The translations under genes and the position numbers were made by a program. A stretch of DNA of 64,000 nucleotides, from positions 124,001 to 188,000 of the forward strand of contig JANQRX010000001.1 of assembly GCA_028284325.1 (NCBI GenBank), in the 5' to 3' direction. This document shows, in pieces, positions 1 through 8,087 of this stretch (position 1 is its first letter; each line of letters starts with the position of its first letter). This DNA is from Bauldia sp. (GTDB lineage: Bacteria > Pseudomonadota > Alphaproteobacteria > Rhizobiales > Kaistiaceae). A model generated the notes under the pieces. The model was not told the DNA's origin and made no database searches. It worked only from the letters and a program-made list of their open reading frames with translations.

Positions 1-872
1 GAAGGGTTAGCCTCCGGCAGAGCGAGGCGCAGCGCCGCCGGCACCGCGATGTAGGAGGCGCTGGCCGCCAGCGTGATCATCAGCGCCGTGCCGCCCGCCG
101 AGAGCCCCACCAGCGTGGCCGCCAGCGCGCCGAGCGCGCCGCCGATCAGCGGCATGTAGAGCCCGAAGGCGATCACCGGCGGCGAGAGCTGCCGCCCGCC
201 GTCCCGGAGGCCCCGGCCGGCGATGATTCCCATGTCGAGGAGAAAGAGGCAGAGTACGCCGGTGAACGGATCGACGATGAACGGCGACAGCGCCGCAAGG
301 CCGGTTTCGCCGGTGGTCATGCCGATGACGAAAGCGCCGACCAGGATCACGATCGATCCGTTGAGGGCGACCTCGCGCAGCATTGTGCCGTCGAGCTGCC
401 GGCTGCCGCGATGGGCGAGCCACAGCGCGACCACGATCGCCGGCGCTTCCATCGCTGCGGCCACTGCCACCATGTAGCCCTCGAAGCGGATGGCACTCCA
501 GTCCAGCATCTGGGTGGCGGCGAGAAACGTCACGATCGAGATCGACCCGTAGTGGGCGGCCACCGCCGCGGCGTCGATGCGCGACAGCGGGGCGGTCGCC
601 TGCAGGATCCGGAAGGCGATCAGCGGGATCGACGCGCTGAGGATCACGCCGGCGACGATGGCGGCGACCAGGGTGAGGTCGAAGCCCTGCTCCGCGACCG
701 CCGCACCGCCCTTGAAGCCGATCGCCATCATCAGGTAGAGCGACAGCCCCTTGGCCACCGCTTCCGGGATGCTGAGGTCGGAGCGAGCGAGCGATGCCGC
801 CAGCCCCAGCGCGAAGAAGAGGATCGTCGGCGACAGCAGGTTGGCCGTCGCCAGATCGATGGCCGAGGACAA
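1..872 (-). CDS. SbtA-type sodium-dependent bicarbonate/anion permease (3' end cut by window)
   Basis: The minus strand is open from 872 to the window edge and encodes about 290 residues of a strongly hydrophobic protein. The stretch near the edge reads AGGTALMITLAASASYIAVP followed by ALRLALPEANP. This is the conserved signature of the SbtA family (Pfam Sbt_1), whose cyanobacterial members are Na+/HCO3- symporters of the inner membrane. At least eight membrane-length hydrophobic segments can be read. I chose the TTG at 872 because a CAGGAG ribosome-binding site lies 9 nt upstream and no ATG or GTG is nearby; the protein then begins M-SSAIDLATANLLSPTILFF. The gene is transcribed away from the regulator at 1129. 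Substrate is not proven: many heterotrophs carry SbtA homologues without known bicarbonate dependence. The C-terminus lies outside the window. Confidence 0.85.
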   Translation of the reverse strand, partial: MSSAIDLATANLLSPTILFFALGLAASLARSDLSIPEAVAKGLSLYLMMAIGFKGGAAVAEQGFDLTLVAAIVAGVILSASIPLIAFRILQATAPLSRIDAAAVAAHYGSISIVTFLAATQMLDWSAIRFEGYMVAVAAAMEAPAIVVALWLAHRGSRQLDGTMLREVALNGSIVILVGAFVIGMTTGETGLAALSPFIVDPFTGVLCLFLLDMGIIAGRGLRDGGRQLSPPVIAFGLYMPLIGGALGALAATLVGLSAGGTALMITLAASASYIAVPAALRLALPEANP

Positions 873-1128
873 GCGCGATGACTCCTGTCGGGGATGAACG
901 GTGGGAACCGGCGACGGGTCCGTCGCGGCGGTCGGCCGGCGCGCTGCGCGGCGGCCGCTTCTACGTCATTCGCTGCGATTCACCAAGAACCGGCCGATTG
1001 ATAGAGAAAACCGATCGAAACGAGGGGTGCGATCCAATCGACACCATGCATCGGTGTCGCTGTCCAGCAGCGCCGCCGGTTTACCCGGCCGCGGCCGTTT
1101 GCTCTACCTTGGGGAAGGGAGGACACGG

Positions 1129-2934
1129 GTGAAGAGAGACCGTTCGCCATTGCTGCACGTGGTTGAACCGGACTTTCCGGAAGGGCCGTACGAGGGCGAG
1201 CATGAGCGCGCGTCGCAGCGGGCGGACGACCTCCGCTACCACACCGAAATACAGCACATGATCCGGTTCATCTCGGAACTGCGGGCCGAGAGCCGGCGCT
1301 CGCTTCGGCTGGGCGTCGATTTGCGCGAGATGGGTATCGTCCTCAGCCTGATATCGGATCACTTCAACGCCAAGCTGACCACGATGTCGTCCCTGGCACA
1401 GGGGTCCGGGATGAGCTACTCGACCGCCTATCGCGCGATCGACAAGATGCTGGCGGACGGCCTGATCGTTCAGCGCGAGCGCACGACTACCGGTAAGTCG
1501 TTTTCGCTGCATCCGTCGGCGGCCCTGCTTATGCGATGGGAGGAGTTCACCCGCCGCACCCAGCAACTGGTCGAGAGCGACCTGCTGCCCATCGTCAGCC
1601 GCCGCAACGACGTCGCCGCCCGCGAGGAGCCGAAGGACGAGCGGCGGATCGTGCCGCCGCCGCCGGTGCTGGAGCGGAAGCTCTCGCTCGCCCGGGGTCT
1701 CAGGATCCTTGTCCACGCCGACCCGTCGTTCATGGCCATGACGGCGCTCAAGCGGCAGTTCGAGATGATCCTTGGGACCAGGCTCACCTCGCGGGCCCTG
1801 TCCATCGATCGGCTGCGGCGCGAGATCGTGATCAACGGCGAGCGCAAATCGTCCGCCTACGACCTCGTTGCCTGCGACCTGCCGTGGTTCGGCGAGATGG
1901 TCGCGGCCGGGCGCATCCTGCCGCTTGACCCGCTGATCGCCGAGGCTGGTCTCGATCTCGACGACTTCCTTCCCGATGCGATCGCCAGCGTGCGACATGG
2001 CGGGTCGATCTACGGCTTGCCGATCGTCAACACCGCCGAACTGCTGGTGGTCCGGACCGATATCCTGGACGAGGCCGGACTGGATCCTCCGACCAGCACC
2101 GACCAGTTGCTCGATGTGGCTCGGGCGCTCCACAAGCCGCAACGGGGACAGTGCGGCATCGCCTGGAACGGCGGCCGCGGCACCGCCCTCGGACACACCG
2201 TCATGACGACCATGGCATCCTTCGGGCAGGCGATCGTCGATCTCGAAACCACCGACGACGGGTTTATGGCCGAGGACGCCAGCGGTCGCAACCTACGTCC
2301 CATGTTCGACAGCCCCGAGGCGATGGCGACGGCCGAGTACCTGATGGCGCTACGTGACGTGTCGCCGTCCAGCATCCTCTCGATGACGTGGTACGACCGC
2401 GCCGACGCCTATGCCAGCGGCGCGGCGGCCATGGGCTATTGCCACACCATGCTGGCCAACCTCTTCGAACTGGACCAGGCGTCACCCGCCTGCGGCCGCA
2501 CCGGCTACCTGCCGCCGCCGTCGGGCGACGGCGCGCGCCCGGTGTCGACGCTCGGCGGATATGCGCTGGTGATACCGTCCAACATCGCGCCGGAGCGGGT
2601 GCCGGCTGTCTGGGAGGCGATGCAGGTGCTGACCTCGCCCAGCGCCGCCAAGCTGTTCGTGGCCAACGGCAGTCTCGCCAGCCCCCGGTTCAGCGTCAGC
2701 CGTGATCCGGAGATCGCTGCCATGTCGCCGATCATCGGCGTCGTGGACCAGATCGCGCGCGACGGCATCCTGCGCATGTGGCCGCGACCGCCGGTCGACG
2801 GAATCTCGGCGATCATCGAGGTGGCGGGCGAGACGTTCCACGAGATGCTGAGGGACAATCTGAGCCCGGCCGACGCGCTGGCCGCCGCCCAGCGGCAATG
2901 CGAGGCACTGATGCGCGACAGGGGGCATCTCTGA
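1129..2934 (+). CDS. Winged-helix regulator fused to an extracellular-solute-binding-protein fold
   Basis: The predicted protein has 601 residues. Residues about 60-120 form a winged-helix DNA-binding domain of MarR-like character (SLAQGSGMSYSTAYRAIDKM followed by LADGLIVQRERTTTGKSF). After a proline-rich linker (VPPPPVLERK), residues about 190-595 match a family-1 ABC solute-binding protein, with RILVHADPSF, the mid-domain YGLPIVNTAELLVVRTDILD and the C-terminal GGYALVIPSN region. There is no signal peptide, so the fold should act inside the cell as a ligand sensor. GTG 1129 is preferred over upstream codons because GGAGG lies just before it (1119-1123) and the protein then starts with a plausible hydrophilic N-terminus. 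It is followed by a sugar isomerase and an ABC importer, so it probably controls them in response to a sugar or its derivative. Ligand unknown. Confidence 0.85.
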   Translation: MKRDRSPLLHVVEPDFPEGPYEGEHERASQRADDLRYHTEIQHMIRFISELRAESRRSLRLGVDLREMGIVLSLISDHFNAKLTTMSSLAQGSGMSYSTAYRAIDKMLADGLIVQRERTTTGKSFSLHPSAALLMRWEEFTRRTQQLVESDLLPIVSRRNDVAAREEPKDERRIVPPPPVLERKLSLARGLRILVHADPSFMAMTALKRQFEMILGTRLTSRALSIDRLRREIVINGERKSSAYDLVACDLPWFGEMVAAGRILPLDPLIAEAGLDLDDFLPDAIASVRHGGSIYGLPIVNTAELLVVRTDILDEAGLDPPTSTDQLLDVARALHKPQRGQCGIAWNGGRGTALGHTVMTTMASFGQAIVDLETTDDGFMAEDASGRNLRPMFDSPEAMATAEYLMALRDVSPSSILSMTWYDRADAYASGAAAMGYCHTMLANLFELDQASPACGRTGYLPPPSGDGARPVSTLGGYALVIPSNIAPERVPAVWEAMQVLTSPSAAKLFVANGSLASPRFSVSRDPEIAAMSPIIGVVDQIARDGILRMWPRPPVDGISAIIEVAGETFHEMLRDNLSPADALAAAQRQCEALMRDRGHL

Positions 2935-2949
2935 CCCGGACGCCGATTC

Positions 2950-2964
2950 TGTTCGTAATGAACA
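2950..2964. promoter_or_regulatory. Inverted repeat, candidate operator
   Basis: TGTTC-GTAAT-GAACA is a perfect 5-bp inverted repeat with a 5-nt centre. It lies 16 nt after the regulator stop codon and about 150 nt before the isomerase start. The position suits an operator for the fused regulator. A 5-bp arm can occur by chance, so this is a weak call. Confidence 0.25.
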
Positions 2965-3114
2965 AGATTGCGGGTCCCCCGCCTTCGGTCCCTGAACTAG
3001 GCTCCCGGAAACTGAGTTAGCCATCTCAATGCGCCTGCGGGACAGGTGCGTCACGCCGGACACCGGTTCGGCGCGCGGGTGTCCTTTCGGCCGGACGGCA
3101 AGTGGAGTTGTACG

Positions 3115-3939
3115 GTGAAGCTCTCATTCAACACTTGGGTGTATTCCAGTTTCCCCGTCTGGGTACCTGCCTATCCCCTCGATGAGGTCATCAGGCGGCT
3201 TGCCCGGCTGGGCTATGACGGCATCGAGATCGGCGCCGCGGCACCGCATGCCTACCCGGACTACCTCACCGCTGAGCGGCGGCGGGACATCAAGCAACTG
3301 CTGGACGACAACAATCTCGCGGTCTCGTCGATGCTGCCGGCGCCGGGCGGTGGCGCCGGGTTCAACGTCGCCTCGGCCAATCCCGCCGAGCGGGCAGCCG
3401 CCATCGACATGTACAAGCGCGTCGCTGACCTGTGCGCTGAATGGAACAGCCCCACGCTCCTCTACGTGGCCGGCTGGCAGGTCTTCGGAACCAGCCGCGC
3501 GCAGGCATGGGCCTGGAGCCGGAGCGCACTGGAGGAGGTGGCCGACCACGCGGCCGGCCACAATGTGACGGTCTGCGTCGAGCCCACCTCGGCGGACAGC
3601 AACCTGATCGACAGTTGCGACGACACGATCACCCTCATCGAGGAGGCCGGTCGGCCCAATGTCGCGGCGATGTTCGACACGTTCCACACCCACTACCGGA
3701 ACGAGGTGCCGACCGACTATGTCTATCGCCTGGGCGATCGGCTGAAGCACATCCATCTGTCCGAGGCGGACCGCAATCCGCCGGGGACCGGCTCGATCGA
3801 CTTCGTGGGCCTGGTCCAGGCCCTGCGCGACGTGAACTTCGACGGCTACCTGACCATGGAGATCGGGTTCAGCCGGCGTGCCGTCGATCCCGACGATATG
3901 GCGCGGCAATCGATCACCTACCTGAAGTCCATTCTCTGA
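3115..3939 (+). CDS. Sugar phosphate isomerase/epimerase family protein (TIM barrel, AP_endonuc_2)
   Basis: This 274-residue protein belongs to the xylose-isomerase-like TIM-barrel superfamily. It opens with KLSFNTWVYSSFPVW and DEVIRRLARLGYDGIEIG. Metal ligands are recognisable as the Glu in VCVEPTSADSN, the Asp/His in MFDTFHTHY, the His in LKHIHLSEAD and the Glu in YLTMEIGFSRR. Members interconvert keto and aldo sugars or epimerise them with a divalent metal in the cytoplasm. The GTG start at 3115 has GGAG 7 nt upstream. It is the first structural gene after the fused regulator and lies 53 nt before the binding-protein gene, so it probably works on the sugar taken up by that importer. The exact substrate cannot be told. 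Confidence 0.85.
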   Translation: MKLSFNTWVYSSFPVWVPAYPLDEVIRRLARLGYDGIEIGAAAPHAYPDYLTAERRRDIKQLLDDNNLAVSSMLPAPGGGAGFNVASANPAERAAAIDMYKRVADLCAEWNSPTLLYVAGWQVFGTSRAQAWAWSRSALEEVADHAAGHNVTVCVEPTSADSNLIDSCDDTITLIEEAGRPNVAAMFDTFHTHYRNEVPTDYVYRLGDRLKHIHLSEADRNPPGTGSIDFVGLVQALRDVNFDGYLTMEIGFSRRAVDPDDMARQSITYLKSIL

Positions 3940-3954
3940 TCCTGGAACGACACC

Positions 3955-3970
3955 GCGCCGCAAGCGGCGC
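3955..3970 (+). other. Small GC hairpin between isomerase and binding-protein genes
   Basis: GCGCCG-CAAG-CGGCGC gives a 6-bp stem with a 4-nt loop, 15 nt after the isomerase stop and just before the binding-protein ribosome-binding site. No U-run follows. It may mark an mRNA-processing point; it may also be chance in GC-rich DNA. Confidence 0.25.
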
Positions 3971-3992
3971 ACGCTGAGGGAGGAACCCAACC

Positions 3993-5282
3993 ATGAGACA
4001 TCGACTATCCATCGCGGCGGCGATCGCGACGGCCGTTGCCGCCGGAGGCGCCGCGCATGCCGAGACCGTCATCACCCAGTGGGACCAGTTCGCCCAGTCG
4101 GGCATCACCGCGGCCGGGCCGGCCATGGACGAGCTGATCGCGACCTGCAAGCCGGCGCTTGGCGGCGCGACGGTCCTGCGCACCATCGCGCCCTCCATCG
4201 GCATCCGCGAGAGCTACCGGCTCGCCGTCTCCGCCGGCAAGACGCCGGACCTCGCCTACACTTGGCCGGCCGCCTCGGTGCTCGCCGGTTACGCCCGGAT
4301 CGGTGCGCTGGCCCCGCTGGACGCCTACTACGCGCAGTACGGCTGGCCGCAGGTCAACGAGTTCTACAAGGGTCGCAACTCCTACGGCGGCGAGATCTTC
4401 GCCGTGCCGATGGAGCAGGACCTCATGGGCGTCTACTACAATCGCGACCTGTTCAACGAGAAGGGTCTCGCCGTCCCGACCACCTACGAGGAGTTTCTCG
4501 CGCTCGCCGAGACGCTGAAGGACGAGGGCATCGTGCCGGTCTCCTTCGGTAACCGCGACCGGTGGCCGGCCACCAACACGTTCAGCCTCATCCTGGGCCT
4601 GACCGCCGGCCTCGAGGCCGAGCAGGACGTGTTCTTCGGCGATACGCCGTGGACCAACCCGGCGTTCAGGGCGGCGGCCGAGAACTTCCAGGACTGGGCC
4701 GAGCGCGGGCTGTTCCCGCGCGGGTTCAACGGCATCGGCTACGATGAAGCCAACGCGCTGTTCCTGAGCGGTCGCGCCGCCATGACCATCACCGGTACCT
4801 GGGTATTGCAGGACATGATCCGCGGTGCCGAGTTCGACCTCGGCGTGTTCATGCTGCCGCCCATGGCCGACGGCGTGCCGTCCGGCACGATGTGGGGCGA
4901 GGGTTCGCAGTGGCAGCTTTCCGCAACCGCGTCCGACGACGTCAAGGATGCCGCCGCGGCCTATCTCGACTGTCTGCTGTCCGACGCAAGCCGCGAGGTC
5001 TGGGTGACCAAGGGCCACACCGTGACGATCGGGACGACGCCGGAAGAGCTGAGCGCCTGGGGTGCCGATCCGGTGGTCCAGGAGTTTTTCGGGGCTGGCC
5101 TCGCGACCGCCGGCACGAACTTCTACGACCTCCACACCACCCTGCCGGAAAGCGTCACGCAGGTGCTTTATCCGGAGTTGCAGCGTCTCGTCGGCGGCGA
5201 CGCCACGGCCGACGAGTTCCTGGAGGCGATGCAAGCCGCCTGGCAGGCGGCTATCGACAACGGGGAACGCTGGATACCCTGA
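3993..5282 (+). CDS. Carbohydrate ABC transporter substrate-binding protein (family 1)
   Basis: This 429-residue secreted protein starts with a Sec signal peptide (MRHRLSIAAAIATAVAAGG, cleaved after AHA). It then shows family-1 binding-protein features: TPDLAYTWPAASVLAGYARIG, YGGEIFAVPMEQDLMGVYYN, the NRDRWPATNTFSLILGL region and a late GTMWGEGSQWQLSATASDD segment. It would capture a sugar or oligosaccharide in the periplasm and deliver it to the permease pair encoded at 5344 and 6201. GGGAGGA lies 7 nt before the ATG. The stop codon is followed by a strong hairpin (5294-5324). The sugar is unknown; the neighbouring isomerase and dehydrogenase suggest one that is oxidised or isomerised after uptake. 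Confidence 0.9.
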   Translation: MRHRLSIAAAIATAVAAGGAAHAETVITQWDQFAQSGITAAGPAMDELIATCKPALGGATVLRTIAPSIGIRESYRLAVSAGKTPDLAYTWPAASVLAGYARIGALAPLDAYYAQYGWPQVNEFYKGRNSYGGEIFAVPMEQDLMGVYYNRDLFNEKGLAVPTTYEEFLALAETLKDEGIVPVSFGNRDRWPATNTFSLILGLTAGLEAEQDVFFGDTPWTNPAFRAAAENFQDWAERGLFPRGFNGIGYDEANALFLSGRAAMTITGTWVLQDMIRGAEFDLGVFMLPPMADGVPSGTMWGEGSQWQLSATASDDVKDAAAAYLDCLLSDASREVWVTKGHTVTIGTTPEELSAWGADPVVQEFFGAGLATAGTNFYDLHTTLPESVTQVLYPELQRLVGGDATADEFLEAMQAAWQAAIDNGERWIP

Positions 5283-5293
5283 CGGTCGCTATC

Positions 5294-5324
5294 ATGGCGG
5301 GCCCCGGACCCCGGGGCCCGTCAT
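5294..5324 (+). terminator. Strong hairpin after binding-protein gene (attenuator or 3'-end stabiliser)
   Basis: A 14-bp stem (ATGGCGGGCCCCGG paired with CCGGGGCCCGTCAT, one G-T pair) closes a 3-nt loop, 11 nt downstream of the binding-protein stop. It is followed by CCTTTTCC, a short T-run. It could partly terminate transcription or protect the upstream mRNA, lowering permease expression relative to binding protein. Confidence 0.6.
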
Positions 5325-5343
5325 CCTTTTCCAGGCGGTATCC

Positions 5344-6204
5344 ATGTTCACGACGCGCGTTGCGTATCTCTTCCTCCTGCCCGCGCTCCTGCTCTACGGC
5401 GCGTTCGTGCTCGTTCCGGTCGGGCAGGTCGTGGCCTTCAGCTTTTTCGCGTGGGACAACGGCGTCGCCACCGGATTTGCCGGGCTCGATAACTTCGTGC
5501 GCCTGGCGGGCGACGACGTCTTCTGGGCGGCGCTCGGTCACAATGTCATCTGGGTCGTCCTGACGCTGGTCTTTCCGCTGACGGCCGGGCTCGTGCTGGC
5601 GGCGATCCTCGCGGAGCGCAGTGCGCGCACCATTCGCTGGCTCGGTGCGATCTACTTCATCCCTCGCACGATACCGCTGGTCGTGGCCGGGATTATCTGG
5701 GGGTGGATCTACAACCCGATCTTCGGCCTGCTGAACTACGCTCTCGAGGCCGTCGGGCTGGGTGGCCTCGCCGGTGCGTGGCTCGCCGACCAGGACTCGG
5801 CCCTCATATCGCTCAACGTCGTGGGCGCGTGGACCTTCTTCGGTTTCTGCGTCGTGATCTACCTGGCGGCGATCCAGTCGATCGATCCGTCCCTGTACGA
5901 GGCGGCCGACATCGATGGCGCCAAGTGGCGGCACAAGTTCAGGCACATCACGGTGCCGCTGCTGCGCGGCACCACGCTGTTCCTCGGTCTCTATGCGTCG
6001 ATCGAGGCCATGCGGTTCTTCGACCTCGTCTGGGTCACCACGCAGGGCGGCCCAGGCTATGCGACCGAGGTCCTGACCACCCACGTCTACAAGACCTTCT
6101 TCCTGGTCGGTGATTTCGGTTATGCGGCCGCGCTGTCGGTGGTCCTGCTGGCCATCGTCCTCACCATCAGCGCACTCGCCTTCTCGCTGCTGAGGGCGCG
6201 ATGA
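5344..6204 (+). CDS. Carbohydrate ABC transporter permease, MalF/UgpA type
   Basis: This 286-residue inner-membrane protein has about six membrane-spanning segments, beginning with VAYLFLLPALLLYGAFVLVP. The cytoplasmic EAA loop, which docks onto the ATPase, is visible as YEAADIDGAKWRHKFRHITVP. The C-terminal FDLVWVTTQGGPGYATEVLT stretch is typical of MalF/UgpA-like permeases. I chose ATG 5344 because the frame upstream runs into the preceding gene and the hydrophobic first helix begins right after it. The gene overlaps the next permease by 4 nt (ATGA), so the two are translationally coupled. No ATP-binding gene follows in this operon. Confidence 0.9.
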   Translation: MFTTRVAYLFLLPALLLYGAFVLVPVGQVVAFSFFAWDNGVATGFAGLDNFVRLAGDDVFWAALGHNVIWVVLTLVFPLTAGLVLAAILAERSARTIRWLGAIYFIPRTIPLVVAGIIWGWIYNPIFGLLNYALEAVGLGGLAGAWLADQDSALISLNVVGAWTFFGFCVVIYLAAIQSIDPSLYEAADIDGAKWRHKFRHITVPLLRGTTLFLGLYASIEAMRFFDLVWVTTQGGPGYATEVLTTHVYKTFFLVGDFGYAAALSVVLLAIVLTISALAFSLLRAR

Positions 6205-7019
6205 ACCGCAGGCCCCGCATCGTCCAGTCGGCGATCCTCGCCGTCTTCGCCGTCTACGCGCTGGCGCCGATCTACCTGGTGGTTCTGGCCAGCATGCGTA
6301 GCGAGGCCGATCTCTTCTCGGGTCCGCTGGCCCTGCCGTGGCCGCTTGACCCCACCAACTTCCTGCGAGTCTGGATCGAGGGCGGCTTCTCCGGCTTCTT
6401 CGTCAACTCGCTGATCATCTCGTCGAGCGTCACGGTCATCATCCTGCTCACCGCGCCGCTTGCGGGCTTCGCGTTCGCCAAGATTCGTTTTGCCTGGCGC
6501 GAGCCCCTGTTCGCCCTGTTCCTGGCCGGCATGGTCGTGCCCGCGCCGTCGGTGATCGTCGCCCTCTACGGCAATCTGCAGGCGTTCGGCCTGATCGACC
6601 GGCAGATCGGGGTCATCCTGCCGCAGGCCGCGATCCTGATGCCGTTCTCCGTCTTCATGATGCGGACGGTGATGCAGGACATACCGGACGAACTGATCGA
6701 AGCGTCGGTGATGGACGGGGCCAATCCGTTCCTGTCATTTCTCGCGGTGGCGGTGCCGATCGCCCGGCCGGGCCTCATGTCGCTCGCGCTGATCGTGTTC
6801 CTGTTTTCCTGGCAGGAGTACCTCCTGCCGCTGGTGGTGCTGCAGACCGACGCGCTGAAGCCGCTGACGGTCGGCGCCGCCAACCTCCAGGGGCGGTACG
6901 GGATCGACTATGGCGGCATCGCCGCCGCCGGGCTGATCGCGTTCGCGCCGCTCGTCGTCCTCTTCCTGTTCATGCAGCGCTCGTTCGTGCGCGGATTGTC
7001 CGCCGGTGCGGTCAAGTAA
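6201..7019 (+). CDS. Carbohydrate ABC transporter permease, MalG/UgpE type
   Basis: This 272-residue inner-membrane protein is the second half of the permease pair. It has about six hydrophobic segments, starting with SAILAVFAVYALAPIYLVVL. The EAA loop is ELIEASVMDGANPFLSFLAV, followed by VPIARPG, which contacts the nucleotide-binding subunit. MalG-like permeases pair with a MalF-like partner, here the gene ending at 6204 with an ATGA overlap. The next gene, a dehydrogenase, starts 18 nt downstream. An ATPase must come from elsewhere: UgpC/MsmX-type ATPases at 44204-45346 and 56382-57431 could serve. Confidence 0.9.
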   Translation: MNRRPRIVQSAILAVFAVYALAPIYLVVLASMRSEADLFSGPLALPWPLDPTNFLRVWIEGGFSGFFVNSLIISSSVTVIILLTAPLAGFAFAKIRFAWREPLFALFLAGMVVPAPSVIVALYGNLQAFGLIDRQIGVILPQAAILMPFSVFMMRTVMQDIPDELIEASVMDGANPFLSFLAVAVPIARPGLMSLALIVFLFSWQEYLLPLVVLQTDALKPLTVGAANLQGRYGIDYGGIAAAGLIAFAPLVVLFLFMQRSFVRGLSAGAVK

Positions 7020-7037
7020 ACCTGGAGTCGATCATCC

Positions 7038-8069
7038 ATGGCCAAGATGAATGCGGTCTTCCTGCCCGGCAACAAGCAGGTCGAAATTCGCAGCGTTGCG
7101 ATCCCCCAGCCCGGCCCGGACGAGGTCCTGGTCGAGATCAAGGCGTCGTGCATCTGTCGCAGCGATCTCAGCCTCTATTACGGCAACGCCGTGGTGGGCG
7201 GTGAGGCTGCCGGCGCGTGCATCACCGGCCACGAGCCGGCCGGCGTCGTGGTCAAGACGGGCGAGGCCGTCAACGAGTTCGCGCCGGGCGACCGGGTCGC
7301 GGTCTATCTCGCTGTCGGTTGCGGCGTGTGCAAGCATTGCCGATCCGGCCATCACTATCTCTGCGCGAAGTGGAGATGCCTCGGTTTCACCGCCGACGGC
7401 GGTAACGCCGACTTCCTGAAGGTGCCGGCGCGCAACCTCCTGAAGACGCCGGACGGGATGTCCCACATCGCCGCCGCGATCTCGACCGACGCCTTCGGCA
7501 CGCTCTATTCCGCCTGCCGCAAGGTGGGCATCGACGGCGCCTCCGCGGTCGGCATATGGGGCCTGGGGCCCATGGGGTCGGCCGGGGTGCTGGCGGCCAA
7601 GGCGATGGGCGGGCGCGTGGTCGCACTCGATCCCATCGCCGAACGACGGGCCTTCGCGAAGAAGCTCGGGGCCGATCTCGTGATCGATCCGCTGGCCGAC
7701 GACGCGATGGACCAGGTCCGCGAATTCGCCGGCGACGAGGGCCTGACGGGCGCCATCGACTGCTCCGGGCAATCCGCCGCCCACAACATGGCGCTCGACG
7801 CGGCCGCGCCATTTGCGCGCATCGCCATGGTCGGCGAGGCGGCGGAGACCACCATCAAGCCCAGCGATCAGATGATCCGGAAGCAACTGACGGTGTTCGG
7901 CTCCTGGTACTTCGGCATGGACGAGTACGAGGACATCCTGGCGCTGATCTCAAGGCACGGCATCGACCTCGAACGGCTCGCCACTCACACGTTCGACCTG
8001 CAGGACGCGGAACGCGCCTTCCGCATGTTCGATCAGCGCGAAACCGAGAAGGCCGTGTTCGTCAGGTGA
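7038..8069 (+). CDS. Zinc-dependent medium-chain alcohol/polyol dehydrogenase
   Basis: This 343-residue cytoplasmic enzyme belongs to the MDR (medium-chain dehydrogenase/reductase) superfamily. Catalytic zinc ligands appear as Cys40 (CICRSDL) and His65-Glu66 (GHEPAG). A structural zinc site is formed by four cysteines at about 95, 98, 101 and 109 (GCGVCKHCRSGHHYLC). The NAD(P)-binding Rossmann motif is VGIWGLGPMG at 171-180. It is the last gene of the sugar operon, 18 nt after the permease gene with GGAG upstream of its ATG. It probably oxidises the imported sugar, a sugar alcohol or an isomerised product. Substrate specificity cannot be read from the motifs. Confidence 0.88.
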   Translation: MAKMNAVFLPGNKQVEIRSVAIPQPGPDEVLVEIKASCICRSDLSLYYGNAVVGGEAAGACITGHEPAGVVVKTGEAVNEFAPGDRVAVYLAVGCGVCKHCRSGHHYLCAKWRCLGFTADGGNADFLKVPARNLLKTPDGMSHIAAAISTDAFGTLYSACRKVGIDGASAVGIWGLGPMGSAGVLAAKAMGGRVVALDPIAERRAFAKKLGADLVIDPLADDAMDQVREFAGDEGLTGAIDCSGQSAAHNMALDAAAPFARIAMVGEAAETTIKPSDQMIRKQLTVFGSWYFGMDEYEDILALISRHGIDLERLATHTFDLQDAERAFRMFDQRETEKAVFVR

Positions 8070-8087
8070 GGGCGCCGCAGCCGGCGG

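Noticed and set aside
1081..2196. A 371-codon minus-strand frame opposite the fused regulator
   Set aside because: Antisense shadow; the plus-strand protein has coherent wHTH and binding-protein domains.
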